Source: Desmonostoc vinosum HA7617-LM4
GTDB taxonomy: Bacteria; Cyanobacteriota; Cyanobacteriia; Cyanobacteriales; Nostocaceae
NCBI GenBank assembly: GCA_019359515.1
Contig: JAHHHC010000025.1
Coordinates: 1-64,000, forward strand
Reading direction: 5' to 3'
DNA: 64,000 bases
Part shown: positions 63,825-64,000 of the stretch, piece by piece
Numbering within the stretch: position 1 is the stretch's first letter
How the letters are laid out: the number at the start of each line of letters is the position of its first letter
Notes under the pieces: generated by a model
What the model was told of the DNA's origin: nothing
The model's input: the letters and a program-made list of their open reading frames with translations, nothing else
Databases searched by the model: none
Made by a program: the position numbers and the translations under genes

Positions 63825-64000
63825 TAGCTACAAATTTGTTGTAGCGTAGCAGTGAAGTTAGGGTAAGAAATAGCAGCAGCTTCTGCGCGGTGAATCGTGG
63901 TGATACCTTGGGAAACCAAGGCAGCGATCGCTAAACTCATGGCTATGCGATGATCTGTATGGCTATCTACATCAGTACCTACTAAGGGAGTACCACCAGT
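63824..64000 (-). CDS. aroA: 3-phosphoshikimate 1-carboxyvinyltransferase, C-terminal end
   Basis: The last 58 codons are in the window: [20 protein letters not shown], then [20 protein letters not shown], then [18 protein letters not shown] and [20 protein letters not shown] is the conserved C-terminal block of EPSP synthase in the shikimate pathway. Truncated by the window edge, otherwise intact. The following GT21 frame begins within its stop, suggesting an operon or a mis-called start for that gene. Confidence 0.96.
   Translation of the reverse strand, partial: TGGTPLVGTDVDSHTDHRIAMSLAIAALVSQGITTIHRAEAAAISYPNFTATLQQICS

Overview
The window comes from a filamentous, heterocyst-type cyanobacterium of the Nostoc/Anabaena/Calothrix group. 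The evidence is the dense scatter of the HIP1 octamer GCGATCGC, many 7-bp tandem repeats (GGGGATT, GGGGACT, AATTACG types), an SLH-OprB porin, a cyanobacterial glutamate-cysteine ligase, and several small proteins of families I know only from cyanobacteria. Gene families were recognised from sequence alone; no database search was run.

Layout. 109-3144: a CRISPR array of 41 identical 37-bp repeats plus one degenerate terminal repeat, with no cas genes in the window. Three independent signs put the leader on the right, with transcription leftward. 3.1-5.1 kb: leader, an inverted-repeat element, a dispersed repeat, and an overlapping Panacea-type toxin-antitoxin pair. 5.2-9.2 kb: zinc-ribbon protein, GT4 glycosyltransferase, exonuclease III, a small RHH-like protein and an NAD(P)-binding protein. 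9.5-14 kb: HlyD adaptor, subtilase, persulfide-dioxygenase-like enzyme. 14.2-17.2 kb: DeoR regulator divergent from an atypical transketolase, with a palindromic operator candidate between them. 17.3-22.1 kb: an unknown protein, threonine synthase and a duplicated small-protein pair separated by MITE-like repeats. 22.1-27.5 kb: a membrane protein, an SLH porin and a repeat-rich 1.5-kb gap. 27.7-32.7 kb: a 1692-residue hybrid histidine kinase.

33.2-44.0 kb is the most unusual block. A Pvc15-like AAA+ ATPase and a Pvc16-like DUF4255 protein, both of the contractile-injection-system accessory type, overlap by 4 bp. They are divergent from a Ser/Thr kinase with eight 20-residue Thr-containing repeats and two large membrane-anchored proteins, one ending in a WD40-like domain. 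No sheath, tube or baseplate gene lies in the window.

44.5-64 kb is mainly housekeeping: two peroxiredoxins, a debranching-type glucosidase, tRNA-CAU, a LysM-M23 peptidase, trmL, gshA, recR (apparently with an ACG start), purD, a bacterial PARG-like protein, rhomboid protease, SDR, methyltransferase, an HpnI-like glycosyltransferase and the 3' end of aroA.

A theme across the window is invasion by short repeats. They fill most intergenic gaps and have also entered the reading frames of at least three proteins (porin, glucosidase, histidine kinase) without breaking them.
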